Source: JAEUUM01 sp038326165 (GTDB lineage Bacteria; Bacteroidota; Bacteroidia; Chitinophagales; Saprospiraceae). From it: a stretch of 64,000 nucleotides of DNA. The notes below the pieces were generated by a model. The model worked only from the letters and a program-made list of their open reading frames with translations, was not told the origin of the DNA and searched no databases. The translations under genes were made by a program, and so were the position numbers. The stretch is from assembly GCA_038326165.1 (NCBI GenBank), contig JBBQJT010000006.1:29343-93342 (forward strand). The letters are read 5' to 3'. Below are positions 1 to 8,235 of this stretch, in pieces (the stretch's first letter is position 1; each line of letters starts with the position of its first letter).

Positions 1-26
1 ATTGTTTGCATTGTCATGAAATTAGT

Positions 27-2069
27 TCAATAGGATAATAATTGACGAATAGCGACCTCGACTTTTTCGATACTTGGAATCATAGTTTCTTCCAGAATAC
101 TGTTCAATGGGATAGCGGGCATATTTTCAGATCCCAAGCAACGGACTGGTGCGTCTAGATATTCAAAACAATGTTCCTGAATTCTTGCTGCAAGGCTTTG
201 TGCCAAGCTGTTATCTACTTGTTCTTCGGTCACAACCAGTATTCTTCCATGAATTTTTGAACGTTCGTAAACCAGTTCAGTATCCAAGGGGTGCAATGTC
301 CGTAAATCTATAATTTCTATCTGCCCGGGTAAACTCTTTGAAGCATTTAATGCCCAATGTACCCCCATTCCGTATGTCACCAACAATAAAGTATTGTTAT
401 TTGTCGTAAAATCTGCCTCTTGAACAATTCTTCCTTTACCAAATGGAACAACATAATTTTCATCCGGCTCTACAGTTCTTGCTGCATCAGTTCCTCTAAC
501 CTTTGACCAATAGAGGCCTTTGTGTTCAAATATCACGACTGGATTAGGATCGTAATAAGCAGACTTGATCAAGCCTTTCAGGTCAGCACCATTGCTTGGG
601 TAAGCAATTTTCACACCGCGTATATTGGCAACGACTGTCTCAACACTGCTGGAATGATAAGGTCCTCCACTTCCATAGGCACCTATAGGAACGCGTATGA
701 TACAACTAACCGGCCATTTGCCATTAGAAAGGTAACAGCTGCGGGCTACCTCTGTGAACAGTTGATTCAATCCAGGCCATATATAATCGGCAAATTGTAC
801 TTCAACTATTGGCTTAAGGCCCACTGCGCTCATTCCTACTGTACTTCCTACAATGAAGGCTTCTTGTATAGGGGTATTGAATACCCGCTCTGGGCCAAAT
901 TTTTGGGCTAAAGTTGCTGCTTCCCTAAATACACCTCCCAATCGAGCCCCCACATCCTGACCGTAGAGTAGGCACTCTGGATGCTTCTCCATCAATTCTT
1001 GTACAGCAAACAAGGCGCAATCAACCATTACTTTTTCGGTGCCCCCAACTGGGCTCCTTTCACCTTTTTCTTCAGTGATCGGTGTTGGCGCAAACATGTG
1101 TGTGAAGAGATCGGAAGGTTCAGGATCGGCTGCATTTTCAGCTTTTTTGAAGTCGGATGCTACACTTTGCTTGGATTCAGCTTCAATAAGTGCTATTTCA
1201 TCGGCATGAAATCCATTGTTTTCCAAAAGCGCAATCATCTTTGGGTACGGATCACGTTTTTCTTGCTCTTCAAGATCATCCCTATACCATTCTTTACGCA
1301 CACCACTGGTATGGTGATTCAAGAGTGGAACTGTGGCATGGAGCAGATATGGGCGCCTTGTTTTGCGCATATCTTCCAATATTTTATGAATTGCTTCATA
1401 ACATTCTTGAAAGTCGGTACCATCAACCTGAACGATGTTGATTCCGGGAAAACCAGCTGCATATTGGGCAGCATCTGCCACTCTTATTTCAGTTTTGTGT
1501 GCTGAAATATCCCATTCATTGTCTTGAACGAGATAGAGGATGGGTAACTGACGAAGTGCAGCCATCTGAAAGGCTTCTGCAACTTCACCTTCAGTAACCG
1601 AGGCATCACCCAAGGAACAAACTGCAATAGGCAAAGGCTTGTCCATATCCTCTAAACCCTGAGATTCCTTGTATCTCATACCCATTGCAATGCCAGTAGT
1701 AGGAATTGCTTGCATTCCAGTGGCAGAAGATTGATGCGGAAGTTTTGGTTTATCCTCATCGCGTAAGCTCGGATGCGAATAGTATGATCTTCCCGCTGAA
1801 AAGGGATCATCTTTCTTGGCCATTAATTGCAACATCAGCTGATAGGGCTCCATACCAATAGATAGGAGTGCCGCGTCATCTCTGTAATAAGCTGCCAAAT
1901 AATCCTGTGGCAACAATTGCATTCCCATTGCTATCTGAATGGCTTCATGGCCTCTTGATGTGGCATGAACATATTTGGATACTTGTTTGAAATTGGCCTC
2001 ATAAATCTCAGTCATTGCTTTGGCAGTTGACATGAGTTGAAAAGCGCGTTTTAATAACTCTTTCTGCAT
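27..2069 (-). CDS. Fused alpha/beta E1 subunit of a 2-oxoacid (branched-chain) dehydrogenase
   Basis: Thiamine-diphosphate-dependent decarboxylase component (E1) of a 2-oxoacid dehydrogenase complex, probably branched-chain, working in the cytoplasm with E2/E3 encoded elsewhere. The 680 residues are two normally separate subunits in one chain. Residues about 1-330 are E1-alpha, with the ThDP/Mg motif GDASVTEGE ending in QDNEWDIS. Residues about 345-680 are E1-beta, with YGQDVG, GVFREA, QEAFIVGSTVGM and the Gly-rich GAYGSGGPYHSS stretch. Fusions of this kind are common in Bacteroidota. The start is supported by a TAAGTTTG -7 element four bases upstream. Substrate class (branched-chain versus pyruvate) is inferred from overall resemblance and is less certain than the E1 call. 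Confidence 0.9.
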   Translation of the reverse strand: MQKELLKRAFQLMSTAKAMTEIYEANFKQVSKYVHATSRGHEAIQIAMGMQLLPQDYLAAYYRDDAALLSIGMEPYQLMLQLMAKKDDPFSAGRSYYSHPSLRDEDKPKLPHQSSATGMQAIPTTGIAMGMRYKESQGLEDMDKPLPIAVCSLGDASVTEGEVAEAFQMAALRQLPILYLVQDNEWDISAHKTEIRVADAAQYAAGFPGINIVQVDGTDFQECYEAIHKILEDMRKTRRPYLLHATVPLLNHHTSGVRKEWYRDDLEEQEKRDPYPKMIALLENNGFHADEIALIEAESKQSVASDFKKAENAADPEPSDLFTHMFAPTPITEEKGERSPVGGTEKVMVDCALFAVQELMEKHPECLLYGQDVGARLGGVFREAATLAQKFGPERVFNTPIQEAFIVGSTVGMSAVGLKPIVEVQFADYIWPGLNQLFTEVARSCYLSNGKWPVSCIIRVPIGAYGSGGPYHSSSVETVVANIRGVKIAYPSNGADLKGLIKSAYYDPNPVVIFEHKGLYWSKVRGTDAARTVEPDENYVVPFGKGRIVQEADFTTNNNTLLLVTYGMGVHWALNASKSLPGQIEIIDLRTLHPLDTELVYERSKIHGRILVVTEEQVDNSLAQSLAARIQEHCFEYLDAPVRCLGSENMPAIPLNSILEETMIPSIEKVEVAIRQLLSY

Positions 2070-2073
2070 TGTG

Positions 2074-2100
2074 CAAACTTAATTCAAAACCAAGGACAAA
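2074..2100 (-). promoter_or_regulatory. Promoter for the E1 dehydrogenase gene
   Basis: On the minus strand TAAGTTTG (2074-2081) is a perfect match to the Bacteroidota -7 element TAnnTTTG. A TTTG at 2097-2100 is a possible -33 box, but the 15-base spacing is short. Only four bases separate the -7 box from the ATG, which would make the transcript leaderless or nearly so. Confidence 0.5.
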
Positions 2101-2285
2101 AGCTATATTTTAATAGAAAGATTCACATATTTGAATCAAGAATATTTTAAGTAGTGAATAGAATACACCAAGATTTTGGTTGTTAGACTTGATATGAACA
2201 ATAAAGTCAAACCTATCATTCGATAAATTATTTTATCCTTATTTTGGTGATTGTTGAAATTGAATTTTTATAAAGGGATTGAAAA

Positions 2286-2883
2286 TTGATTCGTCTTATA
2301 TCTATGCTTTTTTATTTTAGGATTGACTTGCATTTCCAAGGTCATTTAGATCTTGCAATATTTCTAGGGTTTGTCATTGATGGTTTTATCAATAACAGTT
2401 CTGAATTTGGGTTGAAAAATAAATGGGGATTGGAATCTGCCATCCACCTATACTATCCGCGCATTTATAGAAATTATGTGTAAGAGGTGGCGTATATAAT
2501 GAATTATTCTCTGAATTTTATTAGCATCAATATCAAATATTATCCGATTGAAGGCAAACACTTAACAGGTTTTTGTTTAGGCCGTATTTCATGTGGGATT
2601 AACGCAAAATAGAGGTCCCCAATGTGCCTGAAATTCAAAGTACTTATCAGCAACTTTCGCCAGGATTCTATCTTGGTTAACAGCTAATGTCAAAAAAGGA
2701 CTGTTTATTGAAATTGGATTAGGTTTTTGTTATTCTTTCATCAATTATGAGTTTTCAGACTCATCTCTTTTTGAAGAGCTTAATTCACAAGAACTATTTG
2801 GAAAGCGTTCCATAGGCTACCGTTTTAATAAACCCAGTTTCATAAAAGAATTAGTTGCAAAACAAGCACCCTCCAAATTGTGA
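2286..2883 (+). pseudogene. Decayed outer-membrane beta-barrel gene, relative of the next gene
   Basis: No intact gene spans this stretch, but three pieces read like the barrel protein encoded just downstream. A piece at 2286-2480 ends at an in-frame TAA (2481-2483). The same frame resumes with MNYSLNFISINIKYYP and GKHLTGFCLG until a TAG near 2608. A different frame then gives KKGLFIEIGLGFCYSF through GKRSIGYRFNK to a TGA at 2881-2883. These match, in order, GIRAIGKYYF, IGPYVRYAY, NIIFELGFGLG and GRLSIGYRFGGNK of the intact neighbour. I infer a paralogue broken by at least two stops and a frameshift. The first ~65 residues are not clearly related, so the 5' boundary is uncertain. Confidence 0.55.
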
Positions 2884-2897
2884 TTTTAAAAGATTTA

Positions 2898-2928
2898 TTG
2901 TTAAGATTAAAAAATTCAATTATTTTTG
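2898..2928 (+). promoter_or_regulatory. Promoter for the outer-membrane barrel gene
   Basis: TTG at 2898-2900, a 20-base spacer and TATTTTTG at 2921-2928 fit the Bacteroidota -33/-7 pattern. Transcription would start near 2933, which rules out in-frame starts upstream of the ATG at 2953. Confidence 0.6.
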
Positions 2929-2952
2929 CAAGCTAAATTCAAAACAGAACAC

Positions 2953-3510
2953 ATGAAAAACATTTTTATTACTTTAGGTTTTATTGCAATTGGGACAAGC
3001 CTGAATGCACAAATTGATATCAGTTTGAATCCGGTATCTATTTTATTTTCCAATATCGACGCTTCAGTAGAATTCTTAATTAAGGAGGATGTTGGTGTGG
3101 ATGCAACGCTTAGTTACGATTTTGATGATTTTAGTGCATCAAATGTCGAATACAAATCAAATGGATTTGGAATTAGAGCGATAGGAAAGTATTATTTTAA
3201 TCCCGATAAAGGGTGCGATAAATGGTCAATAGGTCCATATGTAAGATATGCTTATCGTTCTTCCGAATCAACAGATGGCTCATTAAATTATACCGCAACT
3301 AACAAGAGGTTTGCTGTCGGTTTTTATACTGGTTATAAGTGGGTTTCCAGAAAAAATATAATATTTGAACTGGGTTTTGGTCTTGGTCGTGCATTTTTAA
3401 ACGAGTGGACCTCTAATGATGAAACTGTAGATTTAGGTGATTTTCCAATATTTAATGTGGATGTAACTGGTAGACTTTCTATCGGATACAGATTTGGCGG
3501 AAACAAGTAA
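2953..3510 (+). CDS. Small outer-membrane beta-barrel protein
   Basis: 185 residues. Residues 1-20 (MKNIFITLGFIAIGTSLNAQ) are a signal peptide with a typical ..NAQ cleavage end. The rest alternates hydrophobic and polar residues, with repeated Tyr/Gly turns (GKYYF, IGPYVRYAY, VGFYTGYKW) and a final strand ending IGYRFGG, typical of an 8-stranded porin-like barrel. No enzymatic motif is visible. The start at 2953 is chosen because the promoter lies just upstream and it gives a clean signal peptide. The preceding 700 bases contain a broken relative, so this is probably the surviving member of a tandem pair. Its function is unknown. Confidence 0.75.
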   Translation: MKNIFITLGFIAIGTSLNAQIDISLNPVSILFSNIDASVEFLIKEDVGVDATLSYDFDDFSASNVEYKSNGFGIRAIGKYYFNPDKGCDKWSIGPYVRYAYRSSESTDGSLNYTATNKRFAVGFYTGYKWVSRKNIIFELGFGLGRAFLNEWTSNDETVDLGDFPIFNVDVTGRLSIGYRFGGNK

Positions 3511-3529
3511 GTTTTCTGTTCGTTGAGAA

Positions 3530-3562
3530 AGGATATAGCTGTGGTAGTTGCAGCCTTTTTTT
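3530..3562 (+). terminator. Weak Rho-independent terminator after the barrel gene
   Basis: GCTG (3538-3541), an 9-base loop and CAGC (3551-3554) are followed by a run of seven T. The stem is short, so the call is tentative. Confidence 0.4.
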
Positions 3563-3609
3563 AGTGGTACTTAATTAATAGTTAAAAAGCGCCGAATACC
3601 TGCTCTAAA

Positions 3610-3641
3610 TTGGCAATGTATCGTCTAAATAGCTAACTTTA
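3610..3641 (+). promoter_or_regulatory. Possible promoter for the thioredoxin-like gene
   Basis: TTGG at 3610-3613 and TAACTTTA at 3634-3641, 20 bases apart, approximate the Bacteroidota pattern with one mismatch (final A for G). Confidence 0.35.
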
Positions 3642-3671
3642 TCATTCATTTTTCACATTCAATATCTATCA

Positions 3672-4166
3672 ATGATCAAATCAGTTTTTATCTTGTTCCT
3701 TGGTGTAGTACTATTCAGCTCTGTCTCTGCTCAGAATGCCTTACCTGGGGTAAAGGTTAAAAGCCTTGATGGCAACACAATAAATATTCAAGATTTTGGG
3801 AAGACTGGCAAAGTAACAATACTTAGCTTTTGGGCCACGTGGTGTTCTCCCTGCAAAAAGGAATTGGATGCAATTTCAGAAAATTGGGAAGAGTGGAAGA
3901 CTGCTTACAATTGCGAACTGTTGGCAATAACAGTTGATGATCAACGTACCTTGGGAAAAGTAGGACCGATGGTCGAAGAAAAAGGATGGACTTACATCAT
4001 GTTATCGGACGTTAACAAAGATCTTTTAAGAGCTTTAAGTGGTCAGAGTGTACCTTTTACTGTAGTCTTAGATAAGACTGGTGCCATTGCTTTTACGCAC
4101 AATGGATATACACCTGGTGACGAAAATGAACTTGAAGAAAAAGTAAAAGAACTGGCGGCTAAATAA
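3672..4166 (+). CDS. TlpA/ResA-like periplasmic thiol-disulfide oxidoreductase
   Basis: 164 residues with a signal peptide (residues 1-21, ending SVSAQ) and a thioredoxin fold. The active site WCSPC puts the redox cysteines at 58 and 61. It is preceded by the TILSFWATW strand, and a later SVPFTVVLD segment supplies the cis-proline. Such proteins reduce or isomerise disulfides, or support cytochrome maturation, in the periplasm; the specific partner is not visible. It stands alone, convergent with the BatA/VWA gene, and shares a terminator with it. The family call is firm but the physiological role is open. Confidence 0.85.
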   Translation: MIKSVFILFLGVVLFSSVSAQNALPGVKVKSLDGNTINIQDFGKTGKVTILSFWATWCSPCKKELDAISENWEEWKTAYNCELLAITVDDQRTLGKVGPMVEEKGWTYIMLSDVNKDLLRALSGQSVPFTVVLDKTGAIAFTHNGYTPGDENELEEKVKELAAK

Positions 4167-4196
4167 GATTTTCAGATTTACTCAACTTATATTCAA

Positions 4197-4230
4197 AACG
4201 GAACCCATTTTTGTGAATTTGGGTTCCGTT
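4197..4230. terminator. Bidirectional terminator between convergent genes
   Basis: AACGGAACCCA (4197-4207) and its exact complement TGGGTTCCGTT (4220-4230) form an 11-bp stem with a 12-base loop. It lies between the stop codons of the thioredoxin-like gene and the BatA/VWA gene, so it probably serves both. Confidence 0.7.
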
Positions 4231-4257
4231 CTTGTTATTGCTTCTTCCGTTTTAGTA

Positions 4258-6294
4258 TCAATTGGTTTTACCTTTCCACAATCTGATCAGCAAAGCCTCA
4301 GTTATCAGCGCCAAAAGTGCCAGAAGAACGAACCAGCGCCAAAGCACTATTCCTTGGTCTTTTTCATTAACCATTGCGGTGAAATTAGCGTTTAAACTGG
4401 CATCCATTACGGACATGTTTCCAGGTAATCCCTCTTTCAATTCAGAACTAGATTTGAACTTTCTTTCTGATTCTTGTCTGTCATAATTGAAAGCATATTC
4501 TCTGACTTTCACTTTAGCATCATCTTGAAGGGAATAAAATCCCGATTCACTGATCATATTTTTCACGCCTAGTATCAACTGCTGGCCCAATTTTCTTTGT
4601 TCAGGTAGGAATTCTTGCTTACCAAATACCAAACTGTAGGCTTTCTCTCCTTTCATTTCCGCATTTGCTGTCAGTTGAACATCTTTTCCAATAGTAAAGG
4701 CAATTTTATCACCTTCCTTCCGGGTCATGGTCATCTTTGCCATCATCGGGATAAATACCTCGGCTGTTTTGACCAAATCATTATACTGTTCATCTATTGG
4801 ACTACTGCACAAGAACAGATTGCCATTCTCTTGGGGAAATCTGCTGAGATATGAGGCACCATTTCGAAAGCTCAATATTGGAATTGCACCAGCGGTGGCA
4901 TTACCTATTAGTGGAAAGTATCCCGTGCTACTTGGCAGTCTTAAATTGGCCTTCTGGTTTTCATAAACATCCTTAAAAATAAAATCTTGGTAATTGACAG
5001 TACCAACGGTCAAATTCGCTTTCGTGAAATTGCCTAATTTCTGTCCTCCTAGACTTTGTAAAGATGTATTATAGGTGTTGATATCAGCATTTGCGCTAGG
5101 AAAAATTAAAACATTCCCCCCTTCTTGCATATATTTTTTGAGTTCTTGGGCAAGTCCGCTGGATAGAGTTTTTAGGTCAGCACAGACTATTAGTTGATAA
5201 AAATTGAATGAAGAATAGTCAATTGAAGTAGATGTCGTATTGGTTAGTTTAAATTGTTGACTACCATTGAATGCGGCATTTATGTATCGTGGTGTTACTG
5301 ATTCATTCAAGCATAAGATGTTCAATTGTTTGGCGACATTGAATGTCATGAAATAACTGTCATCGAATTGGATTGGATAGTCGGTCAGTTTAATCTCAGC
5401 TTTCTGCCAGCCAGTTTTGTTGACACTGATATTGACCGTATCAATTATGCTTGCACCAGCAGGTATACTCAAATTGCCTATTGGTTTTTCTTGTCCGTCC
5501 ATTACCAAGCTCACCTTGACATTTTCGGCAGTATTTTGACCGTAATTGTGAGCTTTAATGATCAATGGGTTGGATTGTCCCAGCATCTGAATAGGTAATG
5601 AAAACCAGCATGAATCGATACTTACATTTTGATCTTCCACTGCCTTTACGGGAATAAAATTGATCTGAGTAATTGTGTCCTTGATTGTGCTCAGATCCGT
5701 TGTGGAAGATTGAAAATCTGAAATCAGAAACGCAATATTGGTTTTGTTCCCTGAAGTTTGCAATGTTTGACTCTGTCGTTTGAATACTTCCGATACCTTC
5801 CTTACAGCTGGACTGATCTTAATTTCATCCAATAGTGCGAGGGCATCTTCCTTGCTCACCATACGCTGATGCTTTCCTAGGAAGTCGTTGGTCAGAATTT
5901 GAAACCTGTCTTCATCTTTGTAGCCGTTTACTATTTCACGTCCCCGCTTAACTGCCTGATCCACCAGTGAGACATCCCCGCCCAAAGAACCCATGCTGAA
6001 AGAATTGTCAATGTAAATACTAACAGATTTTATTCCTTGTTTTACTTTAGAATTTACTGGAATAAACGGTTGGGCAAAAGCAAAAACAAGACCAATTATA
6101 GCCAAGCACCTTAAAGCCAAAAGTATAAGTTGTCGCAGTTTTTTTCTGGAACTCGTTTCCTTTTGCAGTTGCTGCAAAAAGCGCACATTTGTAAAGTAAA
6201 CTTTTTTGAATCTTCTAAAGTGAAATAAGTGAATAATCACCGGGATTGCCAGCGCCAATAAGGATAATAAAAACCAAGGGAATAAAAACTGCAT
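4258..6294 (-). CDS. BatA-type membrane protein with von Willebrand A domain
   Basis: 678 residues. The N-terminus (residues about 1-80) is the BatA double-membrane-span module: a first span ending IPVIIHLFHFRR, then LRQLILLALRCLAIIGLVFAFAQP. A VWA domain follows with a complete MIDAS-type DNSFSMG motif near residue 95. The middle and C-terminal parts look like an extracytoplasmic beta-rich region, ending in one further membrane span (LWRWFVLLALLALITEALLI). Relatives in Bacteroidota are annotated as aerotolerance-related or BatA proteins, but their biochemical role is not settled. A short coding-like stretch ends three bases before this start, suggesting translational coupling. Confidence 0.85.
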   Translation of the reverse strand: MQFLFPWFLLSLLALAIPVIIHLFHFRRFKKVYFTNVRFLQQLQKETSSRKKLRQLILLALRCLAIIGLVFAFAQPFIPVNSKVKQGIKSVSIYIDNSFSMGSLGGDVSLVDQAVKRGREIVNGYKDEDRFQILTNDFLGKHQRMVSKEDALALLDEIKISPAVRKVSEVFKRQSQTLQTSGNKTNIAFLISDFQSSTTDLSTIKDTITQINFIPVKAVEDQNVSIDSCWFSLPIQMLGQSNPLIIKAHNYGQNTAENVKVSLVMDGQEKPIGNLSIPAGASIIDTVNISVNKTGWQKAEIKLTDYPIQFDDSYFMTFNVAKQLNILCLNESVTPRYINAAFNGSQQFKLTNTTSTSIDYSSFNFYQLIVCADLKTLSSGLAQELKKYMQEGGNVLIFPSANADINTYNTSLQSLGGQKLGNFTKANLTVGTVNYQDFIFKDVYENQKANLRLPSSTGYFPLIGNATAGAIPILSFRNGASYLSRFPQENGNLFLCSSPIDEQYNDLVKTAEVFIPMMAKMTMTRKEGDKIAFTIGKDVQLTANAEMKGEKAYSLVFGKQEFLPEQRKLGQQLILGVKNMISESGFYSLQDDAKVKVREYAFNYDRQESERKFKSSSELKEGLPGNMSVMDASLNANFTAMVNEKDQGIVLWRWFVLLALLALITEALLIRLWKGKTN

Positions 6295-6297
6295 ATG

Positions 6298-6456
6298 TTA
6301 TCTAAAAAGTAGCTTGTTAATACGTTTAAAGCGGTCATATTGTTGTGGAGTCATTAGATGAAACCATGAAAAATATCTGTTTGCCGCGTTGGCAAAATAA
6401 CACCAGTTGGTGCGATCTACCACCTCAATCACTGATTTATGAAAGCGTGATTTAGC
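6298..6456 (-). CDS. Possible small gene or gene remnant upstream of the BatA/VWA gene
   Basis: The minus strand is open from a stop at 6457-6459 to TAA at 6298-6300. It encodes a credible protein-like sequence with DRTNWCYFANAANRYFSWF and TPQQYDRFKRINKLLFR. There is no ATG upstream of the Met inside HLMTP, but GTG codons at 6432 and 6423 could start it, giving about 41-44 residues. The stop is three bases from the ATG of the BatA/VWA gene. It is either a short gene with a non-ATG start or the 3' remnant of a longer lost gene. I do not recognise the family. Confidence 0.4.
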   Translation of the reverse strand, partial: AKSRFHKSVIEVVDRTNWCYFANAANRYFSWFHLMTPQQYDRFKRINKLLFR

Positions 6457-6503
6457 TTAACTAGAAATACAACATTGAAATCATTAAGTTTCATAGTTGT
6501 TGA

Positions 6504-8198
6504 CTACTTGATAATTTTGCCGTTGAATACTACCATAAGTACCTTGGTGTCAGGGACAGTTGAAACCTCACACGTCAATAAGTTTCTGTCAAGCACTACT
6601 AAATCTGCATATTTTCCCGCAATCAAACTCCCGGTATTTTGTTCTGTAAATGAAGCATAGGCATTCCATATTGTATAACTCAACAAAGCCTCCCTTCTGG
6701 TCATACATTGTTCAGGATTAAATGAAACTTGCGTCTTCGGTATGATTCGGGTCATTGCTGCGTAGATACTTGCAAATGGATTAACTGACTCTACCGGAGC
6801 ATCAGTTCCGTTGGCTAATTTCACGCCATTATCCAACATGGTTCTCCATGCGTATGATGTTCTTTTAGCCCTCTCTTCGCCTAGTCGAATATTTACAAAA
6901 GCAGCATCTGAGGTGCAATGAACAGTCTGCATGCTTGCGATCACCCCAAGTTGTGCAAACCGAATAAAATCGCTGGTGTCAACATGCTGCGCGTGCTCTA
7001 TTCTCCAACGCAGGTCATTGTTTGGTCTGCTTCCGTTTACAGATTCATAAAGATCCAAGACCGTTCTGTTGGCTCTGTCACCAATTGCATGGATACACAA
7101 TTGCATATTTTTATTTTTGGCAATATCTGCCATTTTTTTCAAGTCGTAAATACTAGTTACCACTTGCCCCATGTGGTCTTTTTTGTCATTGTACGGTTTC
7201 AACAATGCAGCACCATAATTTCCCAAGGCACCATCGGCATAAGCCTTAAAAGCACGGCATTGAAGTAAATTATCTTTTTGGTCGAAGTAGGGAAGTGGGG
7301 AACTGTACCTCGGTATTGCAATCAAATCATCACGAATCATCAGCCATGATCTAAAATTTTTTAGAGTTTTTTCGCTGTAAGCTCTTTTATAGAAATCCAA
7401 TTGCTTCAGAGTTACTCCTGCATCAGTGAATGAAGTTATCCCATATTGGGTCAGCTCTTCTTGCGCAGCTAAAACATACCTTAACCAATGCTGATATTCT
7501 TGTTCAGTTGTTTCTGAAACCAGCAATAAACTCTTGGCCAAATAAATCAGATCCATTGCATTTTCTTCCAACACACCAGTAAGATTTCCTTCGTTATCAC
7601 GGAGGATTCTTCCTCCTTCCGGGTCTTTTGTATCTTGAGTAACGCCCGCAGCCTTCAGAGCAAATTGGTTTGCAATCAAGGCATGACCACTTGCATGCGA
7701 CAAAACAACAGGTCGGTCAGGACATATTTCATTCAAACATTTGTTGGTAGGATAGCCCTCAACAATATCTTGAGGCAGTTTATCCCATTTTTCTTGGTGC
7801 CAACCTCTTCCAGATATCCAGTTATCACCTGGGTGCTTCAATTTATATTGGGTCAATGCTTCACAAGCAGTTTCCCATGAATTTGAGTTTAAAAGATTAA
7901 TTTCAAATAAATTTGATCCAATGCCCAATAGGTGCCCATGACCCTCTATCAATCCCGGCATAACGAACTTGCCTTCCAGATTGATCATTTTGGTTTCGGT
8001 GCACTTAAAAGCTTTCATTTCCTCATAACTTCCCACAGCTATGATTTTACCTTCCTTATTAATGGCAATCGATTCATATTCAGTTGCATCCTTGGCAGCA
8101 GTGAATATGACACCATTGTACATAATGATTGTTCCACATTGAGCAAATAATTGGATGCTTGTGCAGCAATATAAAAAGAATAAAAGGATATTTTTCAT
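6504..8198 (-). CDS. Secreted YtcJ-like amidohydrolase
   Basis: 564-residue metal-dependent hydrolase of the amidohydrolase superfamily (YtcJ/Amidohydro_3 type). It has a signal peptide (MKNILLFFLYCCTSIQLFAQ). Visible ligand motifs are HGH in PGLIEGHGHLLG, the His of LCIHAIGD, the His of RIEHAQHV and the Asp of ANGTDAPVES. The N- and C-terminal beta-sandwich halves (IIMYNGVIFTA and KYADLVVLD) are both present, so the protein is full length. Substrates of this family vary (N-acyl amino acids, formamides, cyclic amides), and none can be chosen from sequence. The signal peptide places it in the periplasm or envelope. Confidence 0.85.
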   Translation of the reverse strand: MKNILLFFLYCCTSIQLFAQCGTIIMYNGVIFTAAKDATEYESIAINKEGKIIAVGSYEEMKAFKCTETKMINLEGKFVMPGLIEGHGHLLGIGSNLFEINLLNSNSWETACEALTQYKLKHPGDNWISGRGWHQEKWDKLPQDIVEGYPTNKCLNEICPDRPVVLSHASGHALIANQFALKAAGVTQDTKDPEGGRILRDNEGNLTGVLEENAMDLIYLAKSLLLVSETTEQEYQHWLRYVLAAQEELTQYGITSFTDAGVTLKQLDFYKRAYSEKTLKNFRSWLMIRDDLIAIPRYSSPLPYFDQKDNLLQCRAFKAYADGALGNYGAALLKPYNDKKDHMGQVVTSIYDLKKMADIAKNKNMQLCIHAIGDRANRTVLDLYESVNGSRPNNDLRWRIEHAQHVDTSDFIRFAQLGVIASMQTVHCTSDAAFVNIRLGEERAKRTSYAWRTMLDNGVKLANGTDAPVESVNPFASIYAAMTRIIPKTQVSFNPEQCMTRREALLSYTIWNAYASFTEQNTGSLIAGKYADLVVLDRNLLTCEVSTVPDTKVLMVVFNGKIIK

Positions 8199-8235
8199 AA
8201 AGGTTTAAACATTTACCTTGTTCAAAGGTACAATG

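Noticed and set aside
522..1505. Several long open frames on the plus strand of the E1 gene
   Set aside because: They are antisense to a clear, conserved dehydrogenase and lack start/promoter support.
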